Assembly (NCBI RefSeq): GCF_000281045.1
Contig: NW_008246068.1
Coordinates: 145,606-168,357 of the forward strand
Reading direction: 5' to 3'
DNA from: Saprolegnia diclina VS20
Lineage: Eukaryota > Oomycota > Saprolegniomycetes > Saprolegniales > Saprolegniaceae
DNA: 22,752 bases
Positions 8,500 to 17,518 of the stretch are shown here, piece by piece. The translations under genes were made by a program, and so were the position numbers. Position 1 is the stretch's first letter. The number at the start of each line of letters is the position of its first letter. Under the pieces are notes generated by a model. The model was not told the origin of the DNA. It saw nothing but the letters and a program-made list of their open reading frames with translations, and did not search any database.

Positions 8500-9342
8500 T
8501 ATAGTATTTACACGTCGGATGTGCTACTCGACGAGTTGCGACATCGTGGACTTCTCTTTAACGTTAAATGTCATGTTGAATCCGTCTGTCTGTATCAAAG
8601 AGAGGAGCTCCCATCACTGCAAGCCAACTGCCCAGCACGTCGTCGGCGTCTAAATATGGCATATGCCGAAATTAGAAGTGGATCCCGGCGGTGGGTAGCT
8701 CGTGCTACAGACCTCCTACGACGACGTCGCATAGCGTTTTGGGACCTCCAAAGCTTGCACTATCACCGTGCCAAAATGGAGCGACATTTTTTTCCCACTC
8801 GATTTGGCCGACCGAGTGCCAAACCTTCGGAAGGTGCGGCTTCAGCACGTCGGACGTGGTTTTGATTGGTCAAAATTTAGTAAAATAGGACCAATCAACG
8901 TTTTCTCGTCATCGCGTCGACGTTCGAGCTCGATGCGATGACATTGCACGCCGACCTCTAGACCGTGACGTGTGATCTCGTGGTCTTGAGGTCAACCGGA
9001 GGCTAGATCTTGCTCGGACACACACATTAAACCTGTAGATTCGGCCGGTCGGGCCCTCGATGGCACTTGACGTCTCGCTAGTGCAACCCCATCCCTTGTT
9101 GGTGCATCGCCATCACGTTCGTTCATTGATAAGATTACGGTCCATTCTTATTATAAGCATACCAACGACATCAACCCACAGTTTGGAGCAGCCTTGTTCG
9201 TTAGTTTCTGCAATTTAGGCCGTGTCGTAGCGGCTACACGCTTCGTGATGCCTCCATTTCACATCACAACAGTGTCCCGCAACTGTCCTCCTGGTGTAGA
9301 CTGTCTGAAGACAACGATAGAGAACTAGTGTATCATTTGTTA
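8500..9342. other. convergent intergenic region (3' ends of kinase 3 and reductase)
   Basis: No gene is supported; the open frames are short and do not resemble proteins. The main structure is a 10-bp inverted repeat, TTGATTGGTC (8862-8871) with GACCAATCAA (8889-8898), around a 17-base AT-rich spacer. Both arms carry a CCAAT box, which is unexpected in a region flanked by two gene ends. Confidence 0.55.
8862..8898. repeat. inverted repeat with CCAAT boxes in both arms
   Basis: A perfect 10-bp stem (TTGATTGGTC / GACCAATCAA) flanks the spacer 8872-8888. It could be a hairpin, a paired NF-Y-type site, or the remains of a lost promoter. No target-site duplication was seen that would make it a transposon end. 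Confidence 0.5.
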
Positions 9343-12300
9343 TTACAAGAGGAAGGTTTCCTTGTGCAGATCGAGGCCGTAGACGTACGCTTGGGCTTGC
9401 ACATGCGCGGCCAAGCCCGGCGGGCCGCACACGAGGACGCACGTCTTGGTGCCTGCGTACGGCTTGAGAAGGTCGTCGATGCGCGGGCGGCCAAAGGCGT
9501 ACGAGAGCGACCGCTCGTCTGACAACAGCACGCGCCCATGCTCAGTCACCTCATCAGCGTAGAGACGGAGGTTGTCGGCGCTCTTTGGCAAAAAATCGGC
9601 TGGGGCGCCAAACTCGGACGGCGTCCGGACGATCCAGTGCAGCGTCGTTGTCGTCGTTGACTTGGCAGTCTTTTCTTGCTGGTTGAGAATGTGCAGCAAC
9701 GGCGTAACACCGATACCACCAGCAATGAGCAGCACGGTGTCGTACTCGTCGAGGTTGATCGAGAGGTTCCCGTACGGCCCACCGACAACGACCGTGGTCT
9801 CCACACCGAGCAGCGACGTGTACACGTCGTCCACAAAGCTGCCGTCGGTCGTCGCCTTGATGACAAAGCCAATCGTTGGTGCGCCGGAGGCGTCGACCGT
9901 GGCCATAGCCGAGAACGGGTGCCACTGCAGCCACGAGATCGCCGGGATCGCCACCCAAAAGTAGGCGCCGAGCGGCATGTCACGGGCCCACGCCTTCGTT
10001 TGGGGCGTCGAGGGCAGTACGATCGTGACCGTCTTCTCCGTATGGCTGCTCAAGACGACGCGGAACCGGTTCCAGTGCGACCGAAGTCGCCAGAGGTAGC
10101 TGCCGACGTACAGCGTCAGCGGCAAGATTAGCGAGAGCCACACGGTGCGGGCGTGGAGGCACGCAAACACAAGACCACCGACGGCCGCCACCCGATGAAC
10201 GTAGTAGAAGAGCTCAAAATGATTCCGGCGTACGTACGGAACCGCAAAGAGCCCGAGCAGCGCAAACGAGAGAAACGCACTGAAGCCGAAGAAAGGCACG
10301 ACGCCTTGGCTGCCATAGCTCGTCATCGAGAGGACGCTGATGCGCTGCGCGTTGAGGTAGAGGTGCCAGGCAGCAAAGACCACAAAGAGGCGGCCAAGGA
10401 CGCGGTGGAACTTGAGCACCCGCTCAAACGACGAGCCAAAGACAAGCACCTCCCAGTGCACTCCGCGGGCGACAGGAAGCAGCAAGAGCATCAAATGCAC
10501 CAGCGCGAGGTGGCCCGACACGAGCGACCACACGCGCGACGGTTCAAACGACGCCGCGACCGCCGCGCCCACGAGGCCAAGACACCCAACGTAGTGCAAA
10601 AGCACGATGGCCTCGCCGACCTTGAGATCGCTCAGCGGCTGCAACAGCCAGGTGTGCAGCAAGCCGACGCTGCGCTGGAAACGCGGTGGTGCAACAAACG
10701 TGGTGTTGAGCCACCGACGCAGCGGGTAGGCAAAGACGTGCGTCGCGACAAGCCCCACGAAGACAAGCCACACGATGAGCCCGAGCACAATGTAGAGCGT
10801 CGAGGTCGAGACGGCCGAGGGCGAGGCCGCGGACGTGAGCTGCAGCGACTGAAACGTGAGGAGCGACGAGCCACGGTCCTGGTGGTACGACGGCCACGCG
10901 TCATGTCCATATGCCCAGTTGACAATCGCATCGGCGTTCGGGGCGATGGCCACGTCGGTCGCGGTCGCCGCGTCCAGCCGCCGCTGAAACGTAAACTGCG
11001 CAGTGCCGTTGGCGACAGAGGCCGAGTAGAGCACGAACGAGGACGCGTCAGAGGTCGCTGCAAGCGGCAAAATGTCTTCTGGTTCGTAGCCTGTCAATGC
11101 AAACAGCGCGGGCGTGGGCTTCGAGAAGTCAAAGACCACGGCGTTGTTGACCGGATCGTTGACCATTTGCGCTTTGGGGGCGAGCGAGAGCCCGAGCCAG
11201 GTAGCCTTGACATCGGAGAGCACGAGCTGGATGCAGGCGTGGCCATCGTAGACGAGGTGCTTGATCTGCAGAATCCCGCTCGGGTCCAGCGGCTGCAACG
11301 TCCGGCCGTGCTGGAACCACTTGGACGCACAGAGCGAGGTTGCGCCGACGACGCTACGCGAGAGAGCGACGCGCGCGCTGCCTCGATCCTGGTGGTATGA
11401 CGGCCAGGCGTCATGCCCGTACGCCCAGTTGAGAATCGTGTCCGGTTTGGTCACATCGATCGCGACGTCGGACGACGCGACGGCCGCCAGCGACCGCTCG
11501 TACGTGAGCCGCAGAACGCCGTTGATGGACGACGCGGCAAAGATGCGGAGATGCGACTGGTCAGCCAGGCGCAGCATAAACTCGGGATCAAAACCCGTGA
11601 GCGCGTACGCGGTAGGCGCGTTCGTGCCGTCAAACACCACAGCGTTGTTGAATGGGTCGTTGACCATGTTGGTCGAGTTGGAGAACGCTAGGCCTAGCCA
11701 CGTGGCTTGCGGGTCGTGCAGCTCGGCGTGGATGCAGATGCGCGCGTCGTCGGCAAGGGTCTTGTACTGGATCGGGCTCTCGCCGAGCGGGAGAAGCGGC
11801 AGCAACGTAAACGCCGGCGAACTGCACAAACTCGGGGAATCAATGGCCGTGTCGATGCGCACAGTGGCCGAGCCGCGGTCCTGGTGGTACGAGGGCCAGG
11901 CGTCGTGGCCATACGCCCAGTTGAGGATCGTCGGACGGTCGAGATCAATGCGCACGTCGCCAGCGACGACAAGTGGCCGCTGGAACGTCACTTGAAGCGA
12001 GCCATTCACGCGCGTGTGCGAGTGCACGCGGACCGCTACATTTGATGATTGCGGCGTGAGGAGCTCAGGCTCGTAGCCGCCAAGGGTGTAGACGCCGACG
12101 TTGCCAGCTTGAGCGTTGTAGATGACGGCGGCGTTGGTCGGGTCGTTGACCATGGCGGCTGTTGGCGAGACGGTGAGGCCGAGCCATGTTGCTTCGGCGT
12201 CGTCCAGCGCGACTTGGAAGCAGACGTCGGTGGCGCTGGCGAGGCTCTTGAAGCGGGCGGGACCGTCGCCGAGCGGCGCTAGCGGGAGCCGCTGGAACTG

Positions 12301-12384
12301 CGCCGAGTCGCAGAGGTCAGCGCGACTGCTCGCCGCGGCTGCAAGGACCGGAAGGCTGGCGACGACCCAAGGCGTCCAGTGCAT
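9343..12384 (-). CDS. triple-DOMON ferric reductase/NADPH oxidase-like flavocytochrome
   Basis: The protein has 1013 residues. It starts with a signal peptide (about 1-22, MHWTPWVVASLPVLAAAASS), then three extracellular DOMON domains (about 24-185, 186-348, 349-515). Each has an MVND Met and a GHDAWPSYH block that could supply heme axial ligands. A membrane helix follows at about 530-550, then a ferric-reductase-type core. H660/H674 and H730/H744 are two His pairs 14 apart in two helices, the classic di-heme arrangement. The cytosolic C-terminus has HPFS (822-825, FAD binding), GGPYG (868-872), AGGIGVTP (888-895) and CGPPG (986-990), for NADPH. The expected role is moving electrons from NADPH across the plasma or a vesicle membrane to Fe3+, Cu2+ or O2, with the DOMON hemes as extra relays. 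No EF-hands are seen. The start was chosen at the signal peptide; 118 further upstream codons are open but overlap promoter motifs. Confidence 0.93.
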   Translation of the reverse strand: MHWTPWVVASLPVLAAAASSRADLCDSAQFQRLPLAPLGDGPARFKSLASATDVCFQVALDDAEATWLGLTVSPTAAMVNDPTNAAVIYNAQAGNVGVYTLGGYEPELLTPQSSNVAVRVHSHTRVNGSLQVTFQRPLVVAGDVRIDLDRPTILNWAYGHDAWPSYHQDRGSATVRIDTAIDSPSLCSSPAFTLLPLLPLGESPIQYKTLADDARICIHAELHDPQATWLGLAFSNSTNMVNDPFNNAVVFDGTNAPTAYALTGFDPEFMLRLADQSHLRIFAASSINGVLRLTYERSLAAVASSDVAIDVTKPDTILNWAYGHDAWPSYHQDRGSARVALSRSVVGATSLCASKWFQHGRTLQPLDPSGILQIKHLVYDGHACIQLVLSDVKATWLGLSLAPKAQMVNDPVNNAVVFDFSKPTPALFALTGYEPEDILPLAATSDASSFVLYSASVANGTAQFTFQRRLDAATATDVAIAPNADAIVNWAYGHDAWPSYHQDRGSSLLTFQSLQLTSAASPSAVSTSTLYIVLGLIVWLVFVGLVATHVFAYPLRRWLNTTFVAPPRFQRSVGLLHTWLLQPLSDLKVGEAIVLLHYVGCLGLVGAAVAASFEPSRVWSLVSGHLALVHLMLLLLPVARGVHWEVLVFGSSFERVLKFHRVLGRLFVVFAAWHLYLNAQRISVLSMTSYGSQGVVPFFGFSAFLSFALLGLFAVPYVRRNHFELFYYVHRVAAVGGLVFACLHARTVWLSLILPLTLYVGSYLWRLRSHWNRFRVVLSSHTEKTVTIVLPSTPQTKAWARDMPLGAYFWVAIPAISWLQWHPFSAMATVDASGAPTIGFVIKATTDGSFVDDVYTSLLGVETTVVVGGPYGNLSINLDEYDTVLLIAGGIGVTPLLHILNQQEKTAKSTTTTTLHWIVRTPSEFGAPADFLPKSADNLRLYADEVTEHGRVLLSDERSLSYAFGRPRIDDLLKPYAGTKTCVLVCGPPGLAAHVQAQAYVYGLDLHKETFLL
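10840..12315 (-). repeat. three tandem DOMON-domain coding repeats
   Basis: Three units of about 490 bases (11830-12315, 11341-11829, 10840-11340) encode DOMON domains that share the order LCxS...ATWLGL...MVNDP.NNAVVF...ALTGYEPE...FQR...NWAYGHDAWPSYHQDRGS. The final 18-residue block is identical in all three (11869-11922, 11377-11430, 10867-10920). The codons in it differ synonymously at 10 of 18 places. Confidence 0.9.
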
Positions 12385-12388
12385 GGTC

Positions 12389-12400
12389 AAATCCAGAATG
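12389..12400 (-). promoter_or_regulatory. Inr/FPR-like core promoter of the DOMON reductase gene
   Basis: On the minus strand CATTCTGGATTT closely matches the oomycete core CATTYYNCAWTTT, and it ends 4 bases before the chosen ATG at 12384. An extremely short leader is implied, if this is the initiator. Confidence 0.45.
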
Positions 12401-12451
12401 CGGATCCACAACTGGTCGTGCTGGTCTGCGCTGGCGAAATGCACGCGTGCG

Positions 12452-12488
12452 ATTGGCCAATTCTCATAGCTCGATCGACGCTGATTGG
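12452..12488 (-). promoter_or_regulatory. CCAAT-box cluster upstream of the reductase gene
   Basis: ATTGGCCAAT (12452-12461) is a palindrome carrying CCAAT in both directions. A further ATTGG lies at 12484-12488, in GCTGATTGGTCG. They lie 68-77 and 100-104 bases before the ATG, the usual place for an NF-Y site. GCTGATTGGTCG recurs exactly upstream of the LRR gene at 20357. Confidence 0.45.
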
Positions 12489-13474
12489 TCGAGCATGACA
12501 TGATGTCAGCTGTGACGGTCCCACGTACGCTGTGAAATAGTGTGATGTGAATGGCGCGCGTCCAACGCTGGCGTTCACGGACCTTCCTGTCTGTGCTGCG
12601 AGCTGGGTGCACAGAAATCGACCGTGCGCTTAAGCGCCTGTCGCTTCTACCGATACTGCCAAGGTAACCGGCCTCAGGCTTCAAAGTTGAACTCGGTTTG
12701 TGCACGGTTAACGAAAGTCGCACTGGAGCAACTGCCAACGACCTTCTAGAGCGGGCGTCGTGGTCCTACATGTAGCCACTTCGCTTGGTTGTATTCCCTT
12801 GCATCCAAGTGCTTGCGTCGGCCACGGCCAAGAGGCAACGTCTCGTTTCATTTTCTGATTCGAGTACTTGGTACTTGAGCAACCCAAAGCTGCAACCCGG
12901 GCATTTGCCAGAGCATCGCTGCATGCAACGTACTACTGTACACGTCCACTCTTGCCTCAGTTGCGCCTTGTGGGCCGTGCCCAGACCTCCGTGTCGTTCG
13001 TCGGTGAAGGCGTTGCGGACATTGACGGTAGCTTGCTTTAGTAGGAGAATTAGGGTGGGGCGCACAAAGCTCCAAGCTCTGTGCAGTGCCACACGTAATA
13101 CCCTGGTAGATGAAACCATTTAATTCGATCCGGTATCCCTGTATCGTCCGCTAACGTAGGGTGCACTTACCGATCCCAAGCGACACTCACACTATTTGAT
13201 GCAGATTGGCTACCACGTTGAAGGCAACGGGCCGGTGGTAGTAAAAACGTGGGCTTCGGCGTCCTTCCTGGATGCAGCAGAGTAAACGAAGCGCATCTGT
13301 GGCAACGACGACGGCAGCAGGTATACCTACTCGCCGGGCTACGGGGCAAGACCGGCTACTATTGTACATGGCGTTCCTAGTTGTAGGCTTGAGCCGGCAC
13401 GCATTCAAGTACATAGTCGCTCGTTGTAGTACAACACACAACAACCAAGAAACTCTTTGTTTCCAGCCAAAAAC

Positions 13475-13628
13475 CTACTAGTACACTAGCTCCCCTATTT
13501 AGTAGTTCATAAACGCAGACCTGTTGCTCGTACCTGTGCTGCATGTCGACCAGTGCATTCTGCTCTTGCGAAAACGGCGTATCGGTATGTTTGTACCTAC
13601 TTGGATGTTCTACTAGTGTACTATTGTA
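13475..13628. repeat. imperfect inverted repeat around a 120-base core
   Basis: CTAC-TAGTACACTAG (13475-13489) pairs with CTAGTGTACTA-TT-GTAG (13613-13628): an 11-bp perfect stem extended by 4 bp after a 2-base bulge. Both arms also contain the self-complementary TACTAGTA core or a near copy of it, so chance similarity is possible. No target-site duplication was identified. Confidence 0.3.
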
Positions 13629-13750
13629 GTTCACACCCCGTTGGTTGGCCCACCATCGACAATATATAATGCACGAGTGCGGCTAGGGTCCTCAGCAGCC
13701 TGCATGCAAGTTTACGCTCAGGATTCTTCGACGCTCACATTTTTTGTAAA

Positions 13751-15448
13751 TTAATCGTGATGCTGCTCCTCGTCCGCGTCGTGGCGTTCGAGGCAGAGCC
13801 ACGCGAGGTCCGGGAGGCGCTGCGCGGCCGTGCGGCATTCTTCGAGCTCTTCCGGCGTCTCGACCGTGTCACCAATGTGCACCTTGCCTTCGCGGTATGT
13901 ACATGCTTCGAGTGCCGAGATGATGGCGAGCGCGCCATCGATGCCAAACGGGTTGTCATGGAGTCCCATCGTCTCCATGTGGCCTGTCTCGGGGATGACG
14001 CGGCTCAGAGCCATGGCGCCGTCAAACCCGATCCAGTTGTCCGAGAGGTCGACCGCATCGAGCCGGTGGAAGATCGTAGCAAGCGCATGCGCGCCGATGG
14101 ACCCGATGCGGTTGCCCGGAAGGTCCAGCACTTTGAGCGCCTTGCAGCGCGGAATGACAGCGGCGAGCGCGATCGCACTGAGGTACGTACAGTCTTGGTC
14201 GACGAGGCGGAGCGCCTCGAGGCGCGGGCAGCTCGGGAGGACATTCGCAATCGCCAAGACGCCTTCGTCCATCAAATTCGACGCTTCGAGATCGAGGTAC
14301 AAGAGCTGGGGCAGGAGCGTCGCCAAGTGCGGCAAGGCCGGCGGCGGCACGACAAATGGTGTGAGCTCGAGTCGCCGGAGCTTGGTGAGACGCGTGAGCG
14401 CTTCGACAAACGCCACGCTCTGCTCGGTCTCTTCGGGGATCTCTTCTTCAAAACTGAGGTTCAGGCCGAGGATGTTGGCGCCGCGGAGCGTGCCGACGAT
14501 GGCCGGGAGGTCGTTGTAGCTGCACACTTCCATGCCAAGGGATTGAAGCTGCGGCGGCAGCGTCGACCGGGCGTAAAAAAGGCCGGTAGGGAGGCTCCCA
14601 AAGCGCAAGTCGAGCTCCTTGAGGGTCGTCGAGGCGCAGAACGCGTCGCAGAGAATCTTGAGGCACTCCTCGTTGAGCCAGAGACCGTCGAGCTTGATAA
14701 ACTCGACCGGACGGTGCGCAAGCCACGCAGCGAACGCGATCGCTGTCGGCTTGGTCCACTCGACGCGCGAGTTGACGTACTCGATCACAAGGTTGGTCAC
14801 CTGCGACGCGCTGAGCGCCTGCATGAGCGCGAGCTGCTGCTTGTGCGTCGCGGCGTAGTGCCAGATCATGTCGACTTCGCGCAGCACGGGCAAGATCGTG
14901 AGCGCGTAGCAGAAGCGGTCGAGGTTCGCCTGCGTCCAGACGTCCGACTCGTCTTCGTCTTCGTCGTGGTCGTTGGCAAAGTCGAGCTCGATGCTGGCGA
15001 CGCGCCGGCCCCATGTCTCGAGCGCCGCCTTGAGCTGACTCGGCGTCGCAATCTCAAGCAGCTTGAGCTTGGTCGTGGGTGGCATCTCGTACGTCGGCGT
15101 CGCGTTGTGGACCGTGTCGAGGCACACGATCGGGTGCAACCCCGCCGCCATCTCGACCCAGCGCTGCAGCTCGGCGTCGGCGAGCGTCGTTGGCATAAGA
15201 AACTCGGGCCAGAGGCGCACGTGGTTTGGGTACAGCGGGTCGCCGACGGGCACGACGAGGCGGCGGCTGCGCACGGCGCCATAGAGCGAGAGGAGCGCCC
15301 GGAGCGGCGCCGAGAGCCACGCGTTGGGCAGCGCGCGCAGGAACGAGAGCATGTCTTTGGACGTCATGATGTACTCGGCGACGCGCTGGAAGAGCTCGGG
15401 CAGCAGCACATGCTGCTCGGTCGTCGCGGCGAGCGCGGCCTCGTCCAT
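13751..15448 (-). CDS. F-box-like leucine-rich-repeat protein (LRR copy 1)
   Basis: The protein has 565 residues. The N-terminus (about 14-57, LLPELFQRVAEYIMTS...FLRALPNAW) resembles a degenerate F-box helix set and is shared by all four cluster members. A more variable middle holds an acidic run (158-168, NDHDEDEDESD). From about 185 to 515 come ribonuclease-inhibitor-type LRRs, clearest at LKVLDLPGNRIGSIGAHAL (438-456) and LDAVDLSDNWIGFDGAMAL (463-481). A short acidic/His tail ends the protein. LRR arrays of this type bind proteins. With an F-box this would suggest a substrate receptor of an SCF ubiquitin ligase, but the F-box call is weak. ATG 15448 was preferred to the upstream ATG at 15562 because CCAAT boxes and an Inr lie between them and the paralogues start at the equivalent point. 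It is the most diverged of the four copies with LRR copy 2. Confidence 0.85.
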   Translation of the reverse strand: MDEAALAATTEQHVLLPELFQRVAEYIMTSKDMLSFLRALPNAWLSAPLRALLSLYGAVRSRRLVVPVGDPLYPNHVRLWPEFLMPTTLADAELQRWVEMAAGLHPIVCLDTVHNATPTYEMPPTTKLKLLEIATPSQLKAALETWGRRVASIELDFANDHDEDEDESDVWTQANLDRFCYALTILPVLREVDMIWHYAATHKQQLALMQALSASQVTNLVIEYVNSRVEWTKPTAIAFAAWLAHRPVEFIKLDGLWLNEECLKILCDAFCASTTLKELDLRFGSLPTGLFYARSTLPPQLQSLGMEVCSYNDLPAIVGTLRGANILGLNLSFEEEIPEETEQSVAFVEALTRLTKLRRLELTPFVVPPPALPHLATLLPQLLYLDLEASNLMDEGVLAIANVLPSCPRLEALRLVDQDCTYLSAIALAAVIPRCKALKVLDLPGNRIGSIGAHALATIFHRLDAVDLSDNWIGFDGAMALSRVIPETGHMETMGLHDNPFGIDGALAIISALEACTYREGKVHIGDTVETPEELEECRTAAQRLPDLAWLCLERHDADEEQHHD

Positions 15449-15469
15449 GCTGCTGCTGGGCTTGCCGAC

Positions 15470-15476
15470 GAAAATG
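15470..15476 (-). promoter_or_regulatory. Inr-like element of LRR copy 1
   Basis: On the minus strand CCATTTTC (15469/70-15476) fits YCATTYY, 21 bases before ATG 15448. It lies between two candidate ATGs and supports the downstream one. Confidence 0.4.
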
Positions 15477-15490
15477 GCGTTGGCGACGAC

Positions 15491-15530
15491 CCAATTTTGG
15501 CCAATCGTTGAAGTGCACGTTGGGGATTGG
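15491..15530 (-). promoter_or_regulatory. CCAAT-box cluster upstream of LRR copy 1
   Basis: Three CCAAT boxes are packed here: 15491-15495 and 15501-15505 (plus orientation, within CCAATTTTGGCCAAT) and ATTGG at 15526-15530. Distances to ATG 15448 are 43-82 bases. TTGGCCAAT is shared with the reductase promoter (12453-12461). Confidence 0.45.
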
Positions 15531-15836
15531 TGGAAAATACAACATGACGTGGCAGGCTCCAACGGCGTGCTGGTGACACGACAGGAGATAGCGTCGACGA
15601 TATCTAGGCTGGGCCCGTGTCATCCAAATCCTATACCCGGGCTTAGTATCCCACAGAGCTAGGCGTAGCAAAGGGATCGAGCAATATTACTCCTCCCCAG
15701 CGCAGCAACCGACATGAGAAAATACAACTGTCGACCGACAAGGACTCACTTCTGGCCCGGCTTGCCACGGCGTTTCGGGTCGTCACTGCGTGCAAGGAGC
15801 GCTAGACAAGCAACGAGAGACGTGTCGTGTATGTAC

Positions 15837-17498
15837 TTAGTGCGAGAGGACATCGAGCTTGCACCACGCCCGGTTCGGGAGTGCATCCGCCCACGACAAG
15901 CAACGTGCGAGGTGCTCTGCGTTGTCGACGGTATTGCAAAGGCCCACAGTACCGCCTCGATGAACTGGCGACGTGGCCATGGCATGAATGAGACTGATGA
16001 CACCGTACTCGCCGATGGGATTGCCAGACAATTCGAGATCGGTGAGGTGCGCTGTGGCATCCATGTGAGTCGCCAGAAAGAGGGCACCGTCGACATCGAT
16101 GCCATTGTTCCGCAGCAGCAAGGCGTCGAGTGACCCCACGATTGGCAACAGAGCGACCAAACCTTCCGAGCCAAAGTTGTTGAACGACAATTCGAGCGTC
16201 TTGAGCGACGGGCAGTGAGGAATGACATCGGCGAGTGCTTCCGCCGTGACATACGTGCACTCTTGGTCGACGAGGCTCAGAAATCGGAGCCTACGACACT
16301 GAGGCAGAGTCCGCACCATTGAGATCACACCAAGGTCGCCCAGAGAACTTTGCTGTAGCTCAAGATGTTCGAGGCGCCGCAGCGGGGCCAAATCGATGGG
16401 GCGAATGGGGTCGCCACCAAGCTCGAGATATCGAAGGTTCTGCAGACTGGCGAGCACTCGAGGTAGCGCGAGCACCGTGCGATCGCCGAGGGGCTCGTCC
16501 CAGGAGAGGGATACGTGGCGTAGGTTGGCGCCACAGACGACGCGCAGAAAGCGGACAACGTCCCGTTCTTGTTCAACAATGGCCTCGAGTGTCTCGAGCT
16601 GAGCAGGGAGGGCAAGGCGCCCCACCTGCGAAAGGAATGGCTGATGTACGATGATGCCAAAGAGCAGACTGGATAGATCTTCCGCTACGTTGAGGACCTT
16701 GAGCGTTCGCGATTGTAGAATCCCGACCGAGAGCCGCGTCGCGTTCATCTTGTTGAGAGGCAGATTCCGGAGCTCCAGAGATGAAATGGGCGCGTTGCAA
16801 ACCCATCGTACAAATGCCTTGGCCGTCTCCGCGGACCATTTACTGACGCTGTTGTGGTAGTGCAGTGTCAAGCGCGTGATGCCCGAGCACACAAGCATGT
16901 TGACAAAGTTGGTTTGGAGCGCGGTGCTTCGCACGGGGACCCAGCAAGCGCGGAGCTCACGCAACGTCGGCATTCGGCTTAGATAGTCAAAGGCGTCGGG
17001 CGGCCACGACCCGTCGCAGCAGTCCCGAATGATGACGCGCAACGCCTCAACGTTTCTGAGATCCGCCGCACGCTCAAGCTCGTCCACGGCGCTTACTACG
17101 TCGATACAGAGCTTTGTGCCTGGAGGAACAACGTCCGAGACGCTGCGTCCGGCGTGTGTCGAAATGCGCGGCAGCATTGAAAGGTACGTTCTGAGAAGCG
17201 CCACGAGCTGCGCGTCTGCTACCGAGCGGGGCAGTGTTGCGTCCGTGAATGACATCGGTAGCTCCATGTTGGGCCAGAGCTGCACCATCTTGGGCTGGTC
17301 TGCGCTCGTGTCGACGAGGCGACCGTCGCGCACGCAGGCGTAGAGCTCGCGCAAGGCGGCCATCGGCAGCGTTAACAATTCTTGCGGCAGCGCCGTCACA
17401 AAGGCGTGCATCTCGTTCGACGAGCAAAAGTACTGCGCAATGTGCTGCAGCGTCTCGGCCGGCAGGGGCGGCGCCGCGATCTGGGGAAAAGCCATCAT
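15837..17498 (-). CDS. F-box-like leucine-rich-repeat protein (LRR copy 2)
   Basis: The protein has 553 residues. It starts MMAFPQIAAPPLPAETLQHI, giving the shared F-box-like N-terminus at about 12-55 (LPAETLQHIAQYF...FVTALPQELL). An LRR array runs from about 200 to 530. The clearest units are LKTLELSFNNFGSEGLVAL, LDALLLRNNGIDVDGALFL and LTDLELSGNPIGEYGVISL. The C-terminus ends ADALPNRAWCKLDVLSH, a tail that the other copies repeat in varied form. The frame is open for 32 codons further upstream to 17594. I chose ATG 17498 (directly followed by a second ATG) because TCATTCC at 17519-17525 looks like the Inr. It is head-to-tail with LRR copy 1 and divergent from LRR copy 3, with 781 bases between the starts. 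A protein-interaction or ubiquitin-ligase adaptor role is inferred. No catalytic domain is seen. Confidence 0.85.
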   Translation of the reverse strand: MMAFPQIAAPPLPAETLQHIAQYFCSSNEMHAFVTALPQELLTLPMAALRELYACVRDGRLVDTSADQPKMVQLWPNMELPMSFTDATLPRSVADAQLVALLRTYLSMLPRISTHAGRSVSDVVPPGTKLCIDVVSAVDELERAADLRNVEALRVIIRDCCDGSWPPDAFDYLSRMPTLRELRACWVPVRSTALQTNFVNMLVCSGITRLTLHYHNSVSKWSAETAKAFVRWVCNAPISSLELRNLPLNKMNATRLSVGILQSRTLKVLNVAEDLSSLLFGIIVHQPFLSQVGRLALPAQLETLEAIVEQERDVVRFLRVVCGANLRHVSLSWDEPLGDRTVLALPRVLASLQNLRYLELGGDPIRPIDLAPLRRLEHLELQQSSLGDLGVISMVRTLPQCRRLRFLSLVDQECTYVTAEALADVIPHCPSLKTLELSFNNFGSEGLVALLPIVGSLDALLLRNNGIDVDGALFLATHMDATAHLTDLELSGNPIGEYGVISLIHAMATSPVHRGGTVGLCNTVDNAEHLARCLSWADALPNRAWCKLDVLSH

Positions 17499-17518
17499 CA
17501 CGTCGTGCGTCAAGTAGC

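Larger units (their letters stand above)
12385..13750. other. intergenic region between reductase and LRR cluster
   Basis: The reductase promoter occupies the left 110 bases. The rest, about 1.2 kb and AT-richer, holds only short open frames on both strands that look like no protein family, and no RNA gene I recognise. An imperfect inverted repeat spans 13475-13628. The region is the longest gene gap in the window and could hide a short non-coding RNA or a decayed gene, but I see no evidence for either. Confidence 0.5.
15449..15836. other. gap between LRR copies 1 and 2
   Basis: This 388-base gap holds the promoter of LRR copy 1 on its left and the 3' flank of LRR copy 2 on its right. No gene is supported. 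Confidence 0.6.

Noticed and set aside
10153-11400. 415-codon open frame antisense to the reductase gene
   Set aside because: Low-complexity Arg/Glu/Lys translation opposite well-conserved DOMON and heme-reductase domains; a shadow frame.
1244-12384. a joint Ca2+-kinase/oxidase signalling system from the kinases and the reductase
   Set aside because: Only adjacency supports it. The C2 domains lack a good Ca2+-ligand set, the reductase has no EF-hand, and the promoter motifs differ.
12385-12738. 118-codon N-terminal extension of the reductase
   Set aside because: It precedes a good signal peptide and overlaps CCAAT boxes and an Inr-like core; treated as promoter and leader.
12766-13123. short open frames on both strands (112 and 117 codons)
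   Set aside because: They overlap each other on opposite strands and neither resembles a protein family.
13757-15511. 584-codon open frame on the plus strand antisense to LRR copy 1
   Set aside because: Its translation is almost all Arg/Glu/Val/Asp-rich without domain pattern, as expected from the mirror frame of a GC-rich gene. The minus strand encodes a clear LRR family member.
15449-15562. 38-codon N-terminal extension of LRR copy 1
   Set aside because: Promoter-like CCAAT and Inr motifs lie inside it, and the other copies start close to the F-box-like segment.
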